DNA of 64,000 bases, from contig JBPWQW010000004.1 of the NCBI GenBank assembly GCA_051814705.1, positions 434,001 to 498,000 on the forward strand, written 5' to 3'. Source of the DNA: Geojedonia sp051814705. Its GTDB lineage: Bacteria; Bacteroidota; Bacteroidia; Flavobacteriales; Flavobacteriaceae. Shown here in pieces: positions 35,008 through 43,810 of the stretch; the stretch's first letter is position 1, and each line of letters begins with the position of its first letter. Both the position numbers and the translations under genes were made by a program. Under the pieces are notes generated by a model. The model did no database searches. It was not told where the DNA came from and saw only the letters and a list, made by a program, of their open reading frames with translations.

Positions 35008-35454
35008 TTAAGGTCTATCTTTTTTTTCTTGTCGTCTTTTTTTAAATTCTTCAAACATACGTTTGTTAAAGGCATCTTCGGTGACTTTTAAAAGCACTAC
35101 TTTTTTTGCAGGAAGTACAGTTAGTAAATCTTTCATGAATTTTTCACGAAGTTTGTACTTTTGGGCTTCAATGTTTACCATATCATTAAGCAACGATTTA
35201 GCTTCCGCTTCGGTCATAGAATCCAGATCTTCTGTTTTGCGTTTATGGTAAGACTGCCTTCGCAGCTTGTTGTTTTCGCTTTCAAAAGCATTGTAAATGG
35301 GCCAGAATTTTTGGGCTTCAAGTTCTGTAAATCCTAGGCGCTCTGTAATAAATGCTATTTTTAAAGCTTTAATACGTTCTTCATGTTCCTTATGCTGGGC
35401 AAAAGCATAAGAGGTCAGTAAAAAAAGTAAGCTTAAAGTAATCAGTTTTTTCAT
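35008..35454 (-). CDS. Exported Spy/CpxP-like protein linked to ECF sigma factor
   Basis: 148 residues with a Sec signal peptide (MKKLITLSLLFLLTSYAFAQ). The mature part is all-helical and highly charged (EHEERIKALKIAFITERLGF, AQKFWPIYNAFE), resembling small periplasmic proteins annotated in Bacteroidota as sensors of ECF-type sigma factors and distantly like Spy/CpxP. It is the third gene of a sigma/membrane-protein/periplasmic-protein unit, 5 nt after the preceding stop. A role in envelope stress sensing is inferred. Confidence 0.75.
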   Translation of the reverse strand: MKKLITLSLLFLLTSYAFAQHKEHEERIKALKIAFITERLGFTELEAQKFWPIYNAFESENNKLRRQSYHKRKTEDLDSMTEAEAKSLLNDMVNIEAQKYKLREKFMKDLLTVLPAKKVVLLKVTEDAFNKRMFEEFKKRRQEKKDRP

Positions 35455-35459
35455 TTGTG

Positions 35460-35966
35460 CTATTCTATTAAATAATCTTCGACAGATGTATTGTTTAAAA
35501 TATAGTCTTCAAGTTTTGAATTGATCAAATTGGAATCCATAAAATTATCCAAGGTTAAATCGTCACTTAATAATGAAGCGATATCTTCATTTGTAAAATC
35601 TTCATCAACAATATAGTCTTGAATTGAAGCCGTTTCCAAATCTCCAAAAGTTGGTGTGCTGTTGTAGTTGTTAAATAAACTGACCATTAGAATAATACTC
35701 GCTGCAATGCCAGTTACATAGACCACTTTTTTCCACGACATTAAAGGAATGACTTTAACTTCTTTTTCAGAAGAAATAGCCTTGATTATTTTTTCATCAA
35801 AATGTTCAAAGTATTGATCGGGAACTTTAAAGCCAGAATTTTGATAGCCTTCCAAAGGATGTCTGTCTTTTAATGTATTTAAAAACAAGTCATCAACAGA
35901 TTCCAAATAGCCATCTGGAACTTTAAATCCTGAAGATTTGATTTGATGTAAGGTCTTGTTTTTCAT
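35460..35966 (-). CDS. Single-pass membrane protein, probable anti-sigma factor
   Basis: 168 residues from ATG 35966; the frame starts at 35993 but the later ATG (MKNKTLHQIKSSGFKVPDGYL) is preferred. The cytoplasmic N-terminal part carries two copies of a SGFKVPDxY motif. One membrane helix follows (VVYVTGIAASIILMVSLF), then an acidic tail rich in Asp/Glu (SIQDYIVDEDFTNEDIASLL). No zinc-binding HxxxCxxC is present, so it is not a ZAS anti-sigma factor. Position between the sigma factor and the periplasmic helical protein supports a transmembrane anti-sigma role. Confidence 0.7.
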   Translation of the reverse strand: MKNKTLHQIKSSGFKVPDGYLESVDDLFLNTLKDRHPLEGYQNSGFKVPDQYFEHFDEKIIKAISSEKEVKVIPLMSWKKVVYVTGIAASIILMVSLFNNYNSTPTFGDLETASIQDYIVDEDFTNEDIASLLSDDLTLDNFMDSNLINSKLEDYILNNTSVEDYLIE

Positions 35967-36028
35967 ATTTATTTTCCACAACAGTGGAATCATATTTTGT
36001 CAATTTGACTAAATTAAAAGCAAAAGGT

Positions 36029-36571
36029 TTAATTCTCAGTTAAGTAATCCTCTATTTTTTTAGTGGCAATATGGTACGATGCTTTTAAGGCACCTTCGCT
36101 GGTGTTCAAAATTTGAGACATGTCTTTGTATTTTATTTCCTGAAAATATTTCATGTTAAATACCAATTGTTGTTTTTCTGGTAAGGTAGCAATCGCTTTT
36201 TGTAATTTTAAATGAATCTCATCCCCCTCAAAATAGACGTCGGTTGTTAACTGTTCTATGGCCTGTTGCTGCAAGGTTTCACTTGTAATATGTTGACGCT
36301 TTGCATTGTGATTGAGATGCGTGATGGCCTCGTTTGTAGCAATGCGGTACATCCAGGAAAACAATTTGCTTTCTCCTTTAAAGGCCTGAATATTTTTATA
36401 AATTTTTATAAAGGTGTTTTGTAACACATCATCGGCATCATCGTGCGATTTAACAATATGTCTAATGTGCCAATATAGTCGTTCTTTATAAAGTTTGAGC
36501 AACTCTTTAAATGCGACTTCTTTTGTTGCTTCAGATTTTAATTGATGAATTAAATCGATATCGTTATCCAC
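36029..36571 (-). CDS. ECF-type RNA polymerase sigma factor
   Basis: 180 residues beginning with a GTG codon (36569-36571); no ATG is available before region 2. Region 2 is ADDVLQNTFIKIYKNIQAFKGES and LFSWMYRIATNEAITHL; region 4 is LPEKQQLVFNMKYFQEIKYKDM followed by the helix-turn-helix TSEGALKASYHIATKKI. It is the first gene of a three-gene unit with a membrane protein and a periplasmic helical protein. The 291-nt upstream gap shows two hairpins near the ABC gene and otherwise only AT-rich DNA. Confidence 0.93.
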   Translation of the reverse strand: MDNDIDLIHQLKSEATKEVAFKELLKLYKERLYWHIRHIVKSHDDADDVLQNTFIKIYKNIQAFKGESKLFSWMYRIATNEAITHLNHNAKRQHITSETLQQQAIEQLTTDVYFEGDEIHLKLQKAIATLPEKQQLVFNMKYFQEIKYKDMSQILNTSEGALKASYHIATKKIEDYLTEN

Positions 36572-36776
36572 AAAATGACTTTTATATGTGACACTATAAA
36601 GCTATAAAGGTTTAATGAATTTTAATTCATTTTTATAAAAATTATAAACAAATGATAATCAGGTATATAATGATAAATATACCGATAAAATGTAAAAAAA
36701 CACGATGAAATGCAATAATTTCTTGTTTTGTAACATTTTTTGTTTTATGTTTACAGCAACCTAACCTACTTATTTA

Positions 36777-36845
36777 TTACCAGTTTCCCCAAATCTGGTA
36801 ATATAATCGAAAAGGATGTGACAGATGTTGCGTCCTTTTCTGTTT
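36777..36845. terminator. Double hairpin; terminator or small RNA 3' end
   Basis: Hairpin 1: TTACCAG (36777-36783) with CTGGTAA (36795-36801). Hairpin 2: AAAAGGATG (36810-36818) with CGTCCTTTT (36831-36839), one G-U pair, followed on the plus strand by CTGTTTT. It is 24 nt past the ABC transporter stop on the minus strand, so it could end that transcript. The T-tail on the plus strand also fits a short plus-strand RNA. Confidence 0.5.
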
Positions 36846-36862
36846 TATAGAGCATAAGCATA

Positions 36863-38689
36863 TTATTCAAAGCTTTGCATATCTACCAATTTTTTGTAGA
36901 CACCTTTATTTTTTAGAAGTTGATTGTGATTGCCTTGTTCAACAATTTCACCCTTTTGCATGACCACGATTAAATCGGCACTTTGAATTGTAGAAAGTCT
37001 ATGTGCGATAACAATGGATGTTCTGTTTTTCATCATGTTTTCCAACGCGCCCTGCACCAATCGCTCACTTTCGGTATCTAAAGCCGATGTGGCTTCATCG
37101 AGAATCATAATAGGAGGATTTTTTAAAACTGCTCGAGCGATACTTAGGCGTTGTTTTTGACCTCCTGAAAGTTTATTGCCCGAGTCTCCTATATTAGAAT
37201 TTATACCCTTTGGCAGATCTTTTACAAATTCCCAAGCATTGGCAATTTTAAGGGCTTCAATAACCTCGTCATCAGTTGCTTGTTCTTTACCTAATAGAAG
37301 GTTATTTTTAATGGTATCATTAAACAAAATGGAGTCTTGGGTTACCAATCCCATTAAAGCTCGAAGGGACTGTTTGGTCAAATCCCTGATATCTTGCCCA
37401 TCAATGGTGATACTTCCTTTGTTTACGTCATAAAAGCGGGTCACCAAATTGGCAATAGTACTTTTTCCACTGCCTGATTGTCCTACCAAAGCGACACTTT
37501 TTCCTTTCGGAACACTTAAAGAAAAGTTTTTAAGAACCCATTCGTCTTCATATTTAAAGGAAATGTCATTCAGTGTAATTTCAGAATTGAAATCAGCTTT
37601 TACAATGGCGTTGGGCTTGTCTTCCAAAGATGAAGCCGTCTTTAATATTTCCAATACGCGTTCTGCTGCAGCGTTACCTTTTTTAACGCTATAACTCGCT
37701 TTACTAATGGCTTTGGCTGGTGTTAAAATATTGTACGCGAGTCCCATGTAGGCAATAAACGAACTCCCGTCCAAAGTTCCGTCTACCAAAACCATTCGGC
37801 CACCATACCATAATAAAATAGCAATGACTGAAATTCCTAAAAACTCACTTGTAGGTGAGGCAAAATTTTGACGGTTTAGCAAGGTATTTGAAAAGGTATA
37901 AAATCTGCTTGTGGATTCATTGAATTTTTTATTAAAAACAGGCTCGCCATTAAAACTTTTAATGACTTTTAGGCCGCCAAGAGTTTCCTCAACAATCGAC
38001 AAGAATTCCCCTTGTTCTTTTTGAACTCGGTCCGATTTCCTTTTAAGGCTTTTACCAATTCTTGAAATGATAAAACCTGAAATTGGAATAAAAATAAATA
38101 CGAATAAGGTGAGTTTTACACTAATGATCAGCATGGTCAAAATGGTGAACACTATAGTAAGAGGTTCTCTTACAATAAGCTCAAGAATGGACAGAAATGA
38201 GGTTTGGATCTCTAGAACATCGGTTGAAATTCTGGCCATAGTGTCCCCTTTGCGTTTTTCAGAAAAAAATGAAATGGGCAAATTCGTAATCTTTTTATAT
38301 AATGCGTTTCTTAAATCTTTTAAAACCCCATTGCGCAAAAATGTAATAAAGTACATCGCCAAATAATTGAATATATTTTTAAGAAAAAATAAAACAATGA
38401 TTAAAGTGATGACTAATAACAAGGCTTTTGAGGCATCATCATGTGCATATTCATTGACTTGATAGGCCAAATAATCTTTATAAAAATCTTTTAATTCGGA
38501 AATTCCTGTATAAATAGGTTTTACAATGGGTTGTGTCGTTTCGTTTTTAAAGAGAATATCCAACATGGGAATTAAAGCCATAAAGGATAATGCACTGAAC
38601 AGGGCATAAAAAATATTGAAAATAATATTTAATAGAGCGTATGCCTTATAAGGTTTCGCAAAAACCAATATCTCTTTAAAGTAGTTCAT
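36863..38689 (-). CDS. MsbA-like ABC exporter (fused permease and ATPase)
   Basis: 608 residues: six-helix transmembrane domain (about 1-330) fused to an ATPase. Walker A is GQSGSGKST, the signature is LSGGQKQR, Walker B is IMILDEATSALD and the switch His lies in IVIAHRLST. This half-size exporter would dimerise; homologues export lipid A core, other lipids, peptides or drugs. The start codon overlaps the mutase stop by one nucleotide, so it is translated together with the phosphosugar mutase, hinting at envelope lipid or glycan biosynthesis. Substrate not determinable. Confidence 0.93.
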   Translation of the reverse strand: MNYFKEILVFAKPYKAYALLNIIFNIFYALFSALSFMALIPMLDILFKNETTQPIVKPIYTGISELKDFYKDYLAYQVNEYAHDDASKALLLVITLIIVLFFLKNIFNYLAMYFITFLRNGVLKDLRNALYKKITNLPISFFSEKRKGDTMARISTDVLEIQTSFLSILELIVREPLTIVFTILTMLIISVKLTLFVFIFIPISGFIISRIGKSLKRKSDRVQKEQGEFLSIVEETLGGLKVIKSFNGEPVFNKKFNESTSRFYTFSNTLLNRQNFASPTSEFLGISVIAILLWYGGRMVLVDGTLDGSSFIAYMGLAYNILTPAKAISKASYSVKKGNAAAERVLEILKTASSLEDKPNAIVKADFNSEITLNDISFKYEDEWVLKNFSLSVPKGKSVALVGQSGSGKSTIANLVTRFYDVNKGSITIDGQDIRDLTKQSLRALMGLVTQDSILFNDTIKNNLLLGKEQATDDEVIEALKIANAWEFVKDLPKGINSNIGDSGNKLSGGQKQRLSIARAVLKNPPIMILDEATSALDTESERLVQGALENMMKNRTSIVIAHRLSTIQSADLIVVMQKGEIVEQGNHNQLLKNKGVYKKLVDMQSFE

Positions 38690-40413
38690 TAATTTAGTTT
38701 CATGTCTTTAACGATGGCATCAATTTTTGAATCTAGACGTTTTTCAGCGTTAGTGAATTCATCAATAGAGGCTAAAGGCATATTTACACTTATATAAAAC
38801 TTTATTTTTGGTTCTGTTCCACTAGGTCTTAAAGCTATTTTACTACCATCTTCGGTGTAGTAAATTAGGACGTTGGATTTTGGTACCTCAATCGGACTGA
38901 TTTTTCCAGAGTTTACATCTTTCAGAATGGATAATTGGTAATCTTCAATCCTAATGACTTTTGAACCATTGACATTTTTTAAAGGATGTTCACGTGCGTC
39001 AATCATCATGTTTTTAATGGCATTAGCACCATCCATTCCTTTTTTGGTTATTGAAATCAATCGTTCTTTATAAAACCCATGATCGACATAAAGTTGAATG
39101 AGTTCTTTGTAAAAAGAACTTCCATTAGCTTTGGCCTGAGCTGCAATTTCACAAGCTAAAAGTGTTGAGGTTACTGCGTCTTTGTCTCGTACAAAATCCC
39201 CAACCATAAACCCAAAACTTTCTTCGCCGCCACCAATAAAATCAAGTTCTGGAAAATCCTTAATCATTTTGGCAATCCATTTAAAACCTGTCAAACCAAT
39301 TTTACATTCCACATTGTAGGCATTGCAAAGTTTGGACATCATAGGTGTTGACACTATGGTGGATCCAACAAATTGTTTTCCGTTGATTTTTCCTTGATTT
39401 TCCCATTGTTTTAAAAGGAAATCGGTCATCATCAACATGGTTTGATTGCCGTTAAGCAACACCATCTTGCCGCCTAAATCTCTAACGGCGACCCCTAATC
39501 TGTCACAATCTGGATCTGTGCCAATAACGATGTCTGCATTTACGTTTTTGGCTAATTCTAAAGCCATTTTAAGAGCTTCAGGTTCTTCAGGATTTGGTGA
39601 TTTTACGGTTGGAAAATCGCCATTTGGAACACGTTGTTCTTCTACAATGTGTACATGATCATAACCTGCTCGTTTTAAGGTTTCTGGAATGGTCGTTATA
39701 GACGTTCCGTGAAGTGAAGTAAATGCTATGGTTAAAAGATTTTTGGTGTCTTTAGTTGTAAAACTTCCATTTTTAATAGCAGCATTGATAAAGGTATTAT
39801 CTATGTCTTTTCCTATAAAATGGATTAAATCCTCATTGGCATCAAATTTAATTTCTGAATAGTTTACAGCTTTAATTTCTTTAATAGTATTACTGTCGTG
39901 AGGGGGAACCAATTGGCCACCATCTTGCCAATAGACTTTATAGCCGTTATATTCTGGTGGATTATGAGAGGCTGTCAATACAATCCCGCAATGGCATCCT
40001 AAGTGCTTTAATGTAAATGAAAGCTCGGGGGTAGGTCGTAAATCTTCAAAAATATAAACCTCTATGGCGTTAGCAGAAAACACATCAGCCACAATTTTTG
40101 CCAACGATTTGCTATTATGTCTACAGTCAAAGGCAATTGCAACTTTTAGAGACTCATTTTGAAATGATTGATATAAATAATTACTTAAACCTTGAGTGTT
40201 TTTTCCTAATGTGTATTTGTTGATTCTATTCGTTCCAACTCCCATGATACCGCGCATGCCACCAGTCCCGAATTCCAAATCACTATAAAAGCTTTCCTTC
40301 AGGTCTGAAGGATTATTAGCTATTAGGTTTTTTATTATATCCTGAGTTTCTGTATCAAAAGTGGGCGTTAGCCATGTATTGACACGTTGTAAAAGTTCAG
40401 ATTCCATATTCAT
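38689..40413 (-). CDS. Phosphoglucomutase/phosphomannomutase family protein
   Basis: 574 residues from ATG 40413 (MNMESELLQRVNTW); the open frame begins at a TTG at 40437. The phosphoserine loop is TASHNPPEYNGYK, the metal loop is DPDCDRLG, the sugar-binding loop is GGEESFGF, and the phosphate-contact segment is RPSGTEPKIKFYI. It interconverts hexose 1- and 6-phosphates for glycan or storage metabolism. The size around 575 residues is that of the PGM2-like bacterial group. It is followed without a gap by the ABC exporter. Confidence 0.94.
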   Translation of the reverse strand: MNMESELLQRVNTWLTPTFDTETQDIIKNLIANNPSDLKESFYSDLEFGTGGMRGIMGVGTNRINKYTLGKNTQGLSNYLYQSFQNESLKVAIAFDCRHNSKSLAKIVADVFSANAIEVYIFEDLRPTPELSFTLKHLGCHCGIVLTASHNPPEYNGYKVYWQDGGQLVPPHDSNTIKEIKAVNYSEIKFDANEDLIHFIGKDIDNTFINAAIKNGSFTTKDTKNLLTIAFTSLHGTSITTIPETLKRAGYDHVHIVEEQRVPNGDFPTVKSPNPEEPEALKMALELAKNVNADIVIGTDPDCDRLGVAVRDLGGKMVLLNGNQTMLMMTDFLLKQWENQGKINGKQFVGSTIVSTPMMSKLCNAYNVECKIGLTGFKWIAKMIKDFPELDFIGGGEESFGFMVGDFVRDKDAVTSTLLACEIAAQAKANGSSFYKELIQLYVDHGFYKERLISITKKGMDGANAIKNMMIDAREHPLKNVNGSKVIRIEDYQLSILKDVNSGKISPIEVPKSNVLIYYTEDGSKIALRPSGTEPKIKFYISVNMPLASIDEFTNAEKRLDSKIDAIVKDMKLN

Positions 40414-40493
40414 TTTTTGATCTTCATTATAAAGCAAAAATACGTAATTGTGAAAATGTTAAAGAAATTTAAATCGTTATTTTGAGATTAAGC

Positions 40494-41441
40494 TTAGAAA
40501 TTCAATTCTTCTTTAATCAAATAACGGTCTTTATTGGTGCTATTTCTCAAGATAATTTCTCCTAAGAAACCCGCTATAAAAAACTGTGTACCAATAATCA
40601 TAGTCACCAATGCAATATAAAATTGAGGACGTTGAGTGATTAGTCTTCCAAAGGGGTTTAAAAATAATTTATCAATTCCGAGGTATAGGGTAAATCCAAA
40701 CCCAATGATAAACATCATGACACCAAGTGCGCCAAATAAATGCATCGGGCGTTTACCGAATCGTGATAAAAACCAAATGGTTATTAAGTCGAGAAATCCA
40801 TGTATAAATCTGTCCATACCAAATTTTGTTTCGCCATATTTTCTGGCCTGATGTTGTACTATTTTTTCTCCAATGTTTCCAAAACCAGCGTTTTTGGCCA
40901 ATACAGGAATATAGCGGTGCATTTCGCCATTTACGTCAATGTTTTTAATTACATTTTTACTATAAGCTTTTAATCCACAATTAAAATCGTTGAGTTTGAC
41001 ACCAGATGTTCTACGAGCAGCCCAATTAAACACTTTAGAAGGTAAGTTTTTTGAGATTATGGAATCATATCGTTTTTTTTTCCAGCCAGATACCAAATCA
41101 TAGCCGTCACGGGTTATCATGTGATAAAGCTCTGGGATTTCATCGGGGTTATCCTGTAAATCGGCATCCATGGTAATAACCACATCGCCTTGGGCTTTTC
41201 TAAACCCAGCATGTAAAGCTTGGGATTTACCAAAATTCTTTAAAAAGCGAATCCCTCTTACGTTGTTTTCCTTTTGTGATAAGGCTGAAATGGTTGTCCA
41301 TGAAGCATCAGTGCTTCCGTCATCAATAAAAATGATTTCATAAGAAAAACGATTGGATTGCATGACTTTTGCAATCCAATCGTGTAGTTCTGTTAAAGAT
41401 TCTTGTTCGTTAAGTAGCGGTATGACTACTGATATGTTCAT
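40494..41441 (-). CDS. GT2 glycosyltransferase with two C-terminal membrane helices
   Basis: 315 residues. The GT-A domain (about 1-230) has VVIPLLNEQESL, FIDDGSTD and the metal-binding DADLQDNPDEI. Two membrane helices follow (GALGVMMFIIGFGFTLYLGI and FYIALVTMIIGTQFFIAGFLG). This is the dolichyl/polyprenyl-phosphate sugar synthase (DPM1/GtrB/ArnC-like) architecture, which transfers a sugar from a nucleotide donor to a polyprenyl phosphate at the inner membrane face. Donor sugar unknown. It is encoded between DUF4199 and the mutase on the same strand. Confidence 0.92.
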   Translation of the reverse strand: MNISVVIPLLNEQESLTELHDWIAKVMQSNRFSYEIIFIDDGSTDASWTTISALSQKENNVRGIRFLKNFGKSQALHAGFRKAQGDVVITMDADLQDNPDEIPELYHMITRDGYDLVSGWKKKRYDSIISKNLPSKVFNWAARRTSGVKLNDFNCGLKAYSKNVIKNIDVNGEMHRYIPVLAKNAGFGNIGEKIVQHQARKYGETKFGMDRFIHGFLDLITIWFLSRFGKRPMHLFGALGVMMFIIGFGFTLYLGIDKLFLNPFGRLITQRPQFYIALVTMIIGTQFFIAGFLGEIILRNSTNKDRYLIKEELNF

Positions 41442-41497
41442 GTAAATGCTTTCAAAATTCTTTGTTCAAAAATAAAGAAATTATTTAAGCATGCCTA

Positions 41498-42010
41498 TTA
41501 TTCTTTTTTCATTACCAATCCACCAATAAGCGAATAGATCAATCCAAAAAACATGCTTACCGCTAACCAGATGGCGTTACCTATAAGGGGGTTCATAAAC
41601 ATATCGACAACTTTCATTTGTTGATCGATCATTTCTTGAGTTGTATTAGGGGCTTCAAGCATTTTATCCCTTACTACATCTTTCAATTGGTTCATAAAAT
41701 CGGGATCTATTACATAATTAAAAAGAAGTCCATAAATAATGTAGACAATAGCACTTATAGCAGCTATAACAACGCCAAGTTTTATAGCCTCTCCCAAACT
41801 TAATACATTGGCATTTTGTTTTTTGAATTGGCCAATGGCATAAAAAATAGCCATAGGGAAAATAATATAATATAAATATTGTGGCCATTGTTTACCTTCA
41901 AGCGCCATGCCAGTAACATACATTACCACAGCGATTAGAATCATAATAGCACCTAAAATGACTCCATAGTTCATGGCAAATTTGCCAACAGTTGGTTTTT
42001 GTGTTTCCAT
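41498..42010 (-). CDS. DUF4199 membrane protein
   Basis: 170 residues with four membrane segments (YGVILGAIMILIAVVMYVTG, a second near 45-60, LGVVIAAISAIVYIIYGLLF and AIWLAVSMFFGLIYSLIGGL). The phrase LSLGEAIKLG and the soluble loop with YVIDPDFMNQLKD before the last helix are typical of DUF4199, a Bacteroidota family without known function that is often found next to this type of GT2 enzyme, as here. It is divergent from the L31 gene. Confidence 0.85.
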   Translation of the reverse strand: METQKPTVGKFAMNYGVILGAIMILIAVVMYVTGMALEGKQWPQYLYYIIFPMAIFYAIGQFKKQNANVLSLGEAIKLGVVIAAISAIVYIIYGLLFNYVIDPDFMNQLKDVVRDKMLEAPNTTQEMIDQQMKVVDMFMNPLIGNAIWLAVSMFFGLIYSLIGGLVMKKE

Positions 42011-42098
42011 AAAGAGATATTTGATAATTTAATTAGTTAGTATAAATTCATGCTCAAATGTTACAATAAAGATATGTAATAAAAAACAAAATAAATTA

Positions 42099-42128
42099 TT
42101 GCTTGTTTGCAAAAAATACTTAAATTTG
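42099..42128 (+). promoter_or_regulatory. Bacteroidota-type promoter of rpmE2
   Basis: TTG at 42099-42101, exactly 19 nt, then TAAATTTG at 42121-42128: a full match to the -33/-7 consensus TTG-N19-TAnnTTTG. The start codon of L31 is 37 nt further on. Confidence 0.8.
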
Positions 42129-42165
42129 CAGCTCGAAAAAAGTAAAGATTATAAATCGTAAGGTG

Positions 42166-42417
42166 ATGAAAAAAGGAATACATCCAGAAAATTATAGACT
42201 TGTAGCATTTAAAGACATGTCGAATGAAGACGTGTTTTTAACTAAGTCTACAGCTGAAACTAGTGAAACTTTAGAAGTTGATGGTGTAAAATACCCATTG
42301 ATTAAACTAGAGATTTCTAGAAGCTCACACCCGTATTATACTGGTAAATCTAAATTGGTGGATACAGCAGGACGTATAGACAAGTTCAAAAATAAATACG
42401 CTAAATTTAAAAAATAA
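42166..42417 (+). CDS. rpmE2: 50S ribosomal protein L31 type B
   Basis: 83 residues from ATG 42166; a GTG directly in front (42163) is in frame but less likely. MKKGIHPENYRLVAFKDMSN and the C-terminal HPYYTGKSKLVDTAGRIDKF are diagnostic for L31. The CxxC zinc ligands of type A are absent, so this is the zinc-independent type B form. It carries its own promoter upstream and a strong terminator downstream, a monocistronic housekeeping gene. Confidence 0.97.
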   Translation: MKKGIHPENYRLVAFKDMSNEDVFLTKSTAETSETLEVDGVKYPLIKLEISRSSHPYYTGKSKLVDTAGRIDKFKNKYAKFKK

Positions 42418-42438
42418 GTTTAGTCTTATCATACTTTT

Positions 42439-42471
42439 AAAGCCTTCAGGAAATATCTCGAAGGCTTTTTT
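42439..42471 (+). terminator. Terminator of rpmE2
   Basis: AAAGCCTTC (42439-42447) pairs perfectly with GAAGGCTTT (42460-42468), followed by T residues; 22 nt after the L31 stop. Confidence 0.9.
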
Positions 42472-42576
42472 GTTATCTATAATTACACTACTTTTGAATC
42501 ATATCCTAAATGTTTATTGAAGTTAAAGCAATAGCCTTTTAACTTTTTACTTTTAGCGTTTAACTGTAAACTCATA

Positions 42577-43752
42577 ATGAACTATATTTTATTTGACGGC
42601 CCCTCGCGCAACACGTTGTTGCCGTTTACTTACACAAGGCCGGTTGCAGATATTAGGATCGGTATTTTAACGATTCGTGAAAAATGGGAAGCTTATTTAG
42701 GGTTTACCACCACAACACTAACCGAGGATTATCTTTCTGAAAAATATCCCATGGTGGAAATGGATGAAAATGTGATGATCAATGCCTCTTATCTGCCAAA
42801 TACAGAACTTGCCGAAATGGTCAAGAATCTCGAGGATAATCAAGCCATTTTTAAAGGTGAAGATGTCATCGCTTTTTTTTCGAAAGACACTCAGGATAAT
42901 ATCGATTTTGAAAACTATGAAGCTATCGAATTTAATGAAGACCTCATTAAAATTGAACATACTTGGGATATTTTCAGACGAAATGGGGAGGCACTTTTAG
43001 AAGATTTTGAACTGCTTACCAAAGGCAGAAAATCGCAACCCATACCAAGTTCTAACCGAGTTATGGACGCTAGCAATATTTTTATTGAAGAAGGTGCTAA
43101 GCTAGAATTTACAATTCTTAACGCCTCTAAAGGGCCTATTTATATCGATAAGAATACTGAAATTATGGAAGGGAGTATTATTCGTGGCCCTTTTGCATTA
43201 TGTGAAGGTTCTACGGTAAAACTAGGTGCCAAAATTTATGGACCCACTACTATTGGACCCTTTTGTAAAGTAGGTGGTGAAGTTACAAATGCGGTATTGT
43301 TTGCCTATTCCAATAAAGCCCATGATGGCTATTTGGGAAATTCGGTAGTGGGTGAGTGGTGCAATATTGGAGCTGATACCAATACTTCTAATTTAAAAAA
43401 TGATTATTCCCAAGTACGCCTTTGGAATTACCAAACCGAAAGCTTTACTAAAACAGGTTTGCAGTTTTGTGGTCTTATGATGGGCGACCATAGTAAATGT
43501 GGTATCAATACCATGTTTAATACTGGAACTGTTGTTGGTGTTTGCGCCAATATTTTTGGAAGTGGCTTCCCACGTAATTTTATATCGAGCTTTAGTTGGG
43601 GAGGTTATAGTGGATTTACAACCTATCTGCCTAAAAAAGCTTTTGAAGTCGCTAAAATTGTAATGTCCCGACGCCAAGTTGAATTCTCTGATCAGGACGC
43701 TGAGATATTGGAACATGTTTTTAATGAATCTAAAAAATTTAGAAGGGATTGA
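42577..43752 (+). CDS. GlmU-family putative sugar-nucleotidyl/acyltransferase
   Basis: 391 residues. The N-terminal part (MNYILFDGPSRNTLLPFTYTRPVADIRIGILTI) is a divergent nucleotidyltransferase-like domain lacking the LxxGxGTRM signature. The C-terminal half is a left-handed beta-helix with hexapeptide repeats (FIEEGAKLEFTIL, GPIYIDKNTEIMEGSIIRGP, VKLGAKIYGPTTIGPFCKVG). It matches the Bacteroidota family labelled alternate GlmU, proposed to take part in UDP-GlcNAc synthesis. The weak N-terminal motif leaves the uridylyltransferase activity uncertain. Own terminator downstream. Confidence 0.88.
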   Translation: MNYILFDGPSRNTLLPFTYTRPVADIRIGILTIREKWEAYLGFTTTTLTEDYLSEKYPMVEMDENVMINASYLPNTELAEMVKNLEDNQAIFKGEDVIAFFSKDTQDNIDFENYEAIEFNEDLIKIEHTWDIFRRNGEALLEDFELLTKGRKSQPIPSSNRVMDASNIFIEEGAKLEFTILNASKGPIYIDKNTEIMEGSIIRGPFALCEGSTVKLGAKIYGPTTIGPFCKVGGEVTNAVLFAYSNKAHDGYLGNSVVGEWCNIGADTNTSNLKNDYSQVRLWNYQTESFTKTGLQFCGLMMGDHSKCGINTMFNTGTVVGVCANIFGSGFPRNFISSFSWGGYSGFTTYLPKKAFEVAKIVMSRRQVEFSDQDAEILEHVFNESKKFRRD

Positions 43753-43754
43753 TA

Positions 43755-43785
43755 GAGGTTGAAGGTATGCAACCTCAGTTTTTGT
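43755..43785 (+). terminator. Terminator of the GlmU-family gene
   Basis: GAGGTTG (43755-43761) pairs with CAACCTC (43770-43776) around an 8-nt loop, then AGTTTTTGTG; it starts 2 nt after the stop codon. Confidence 0.8.
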
Positions 43786-43810
43786 GATTTTTATTTGTTA
43801 AAACCAACAA

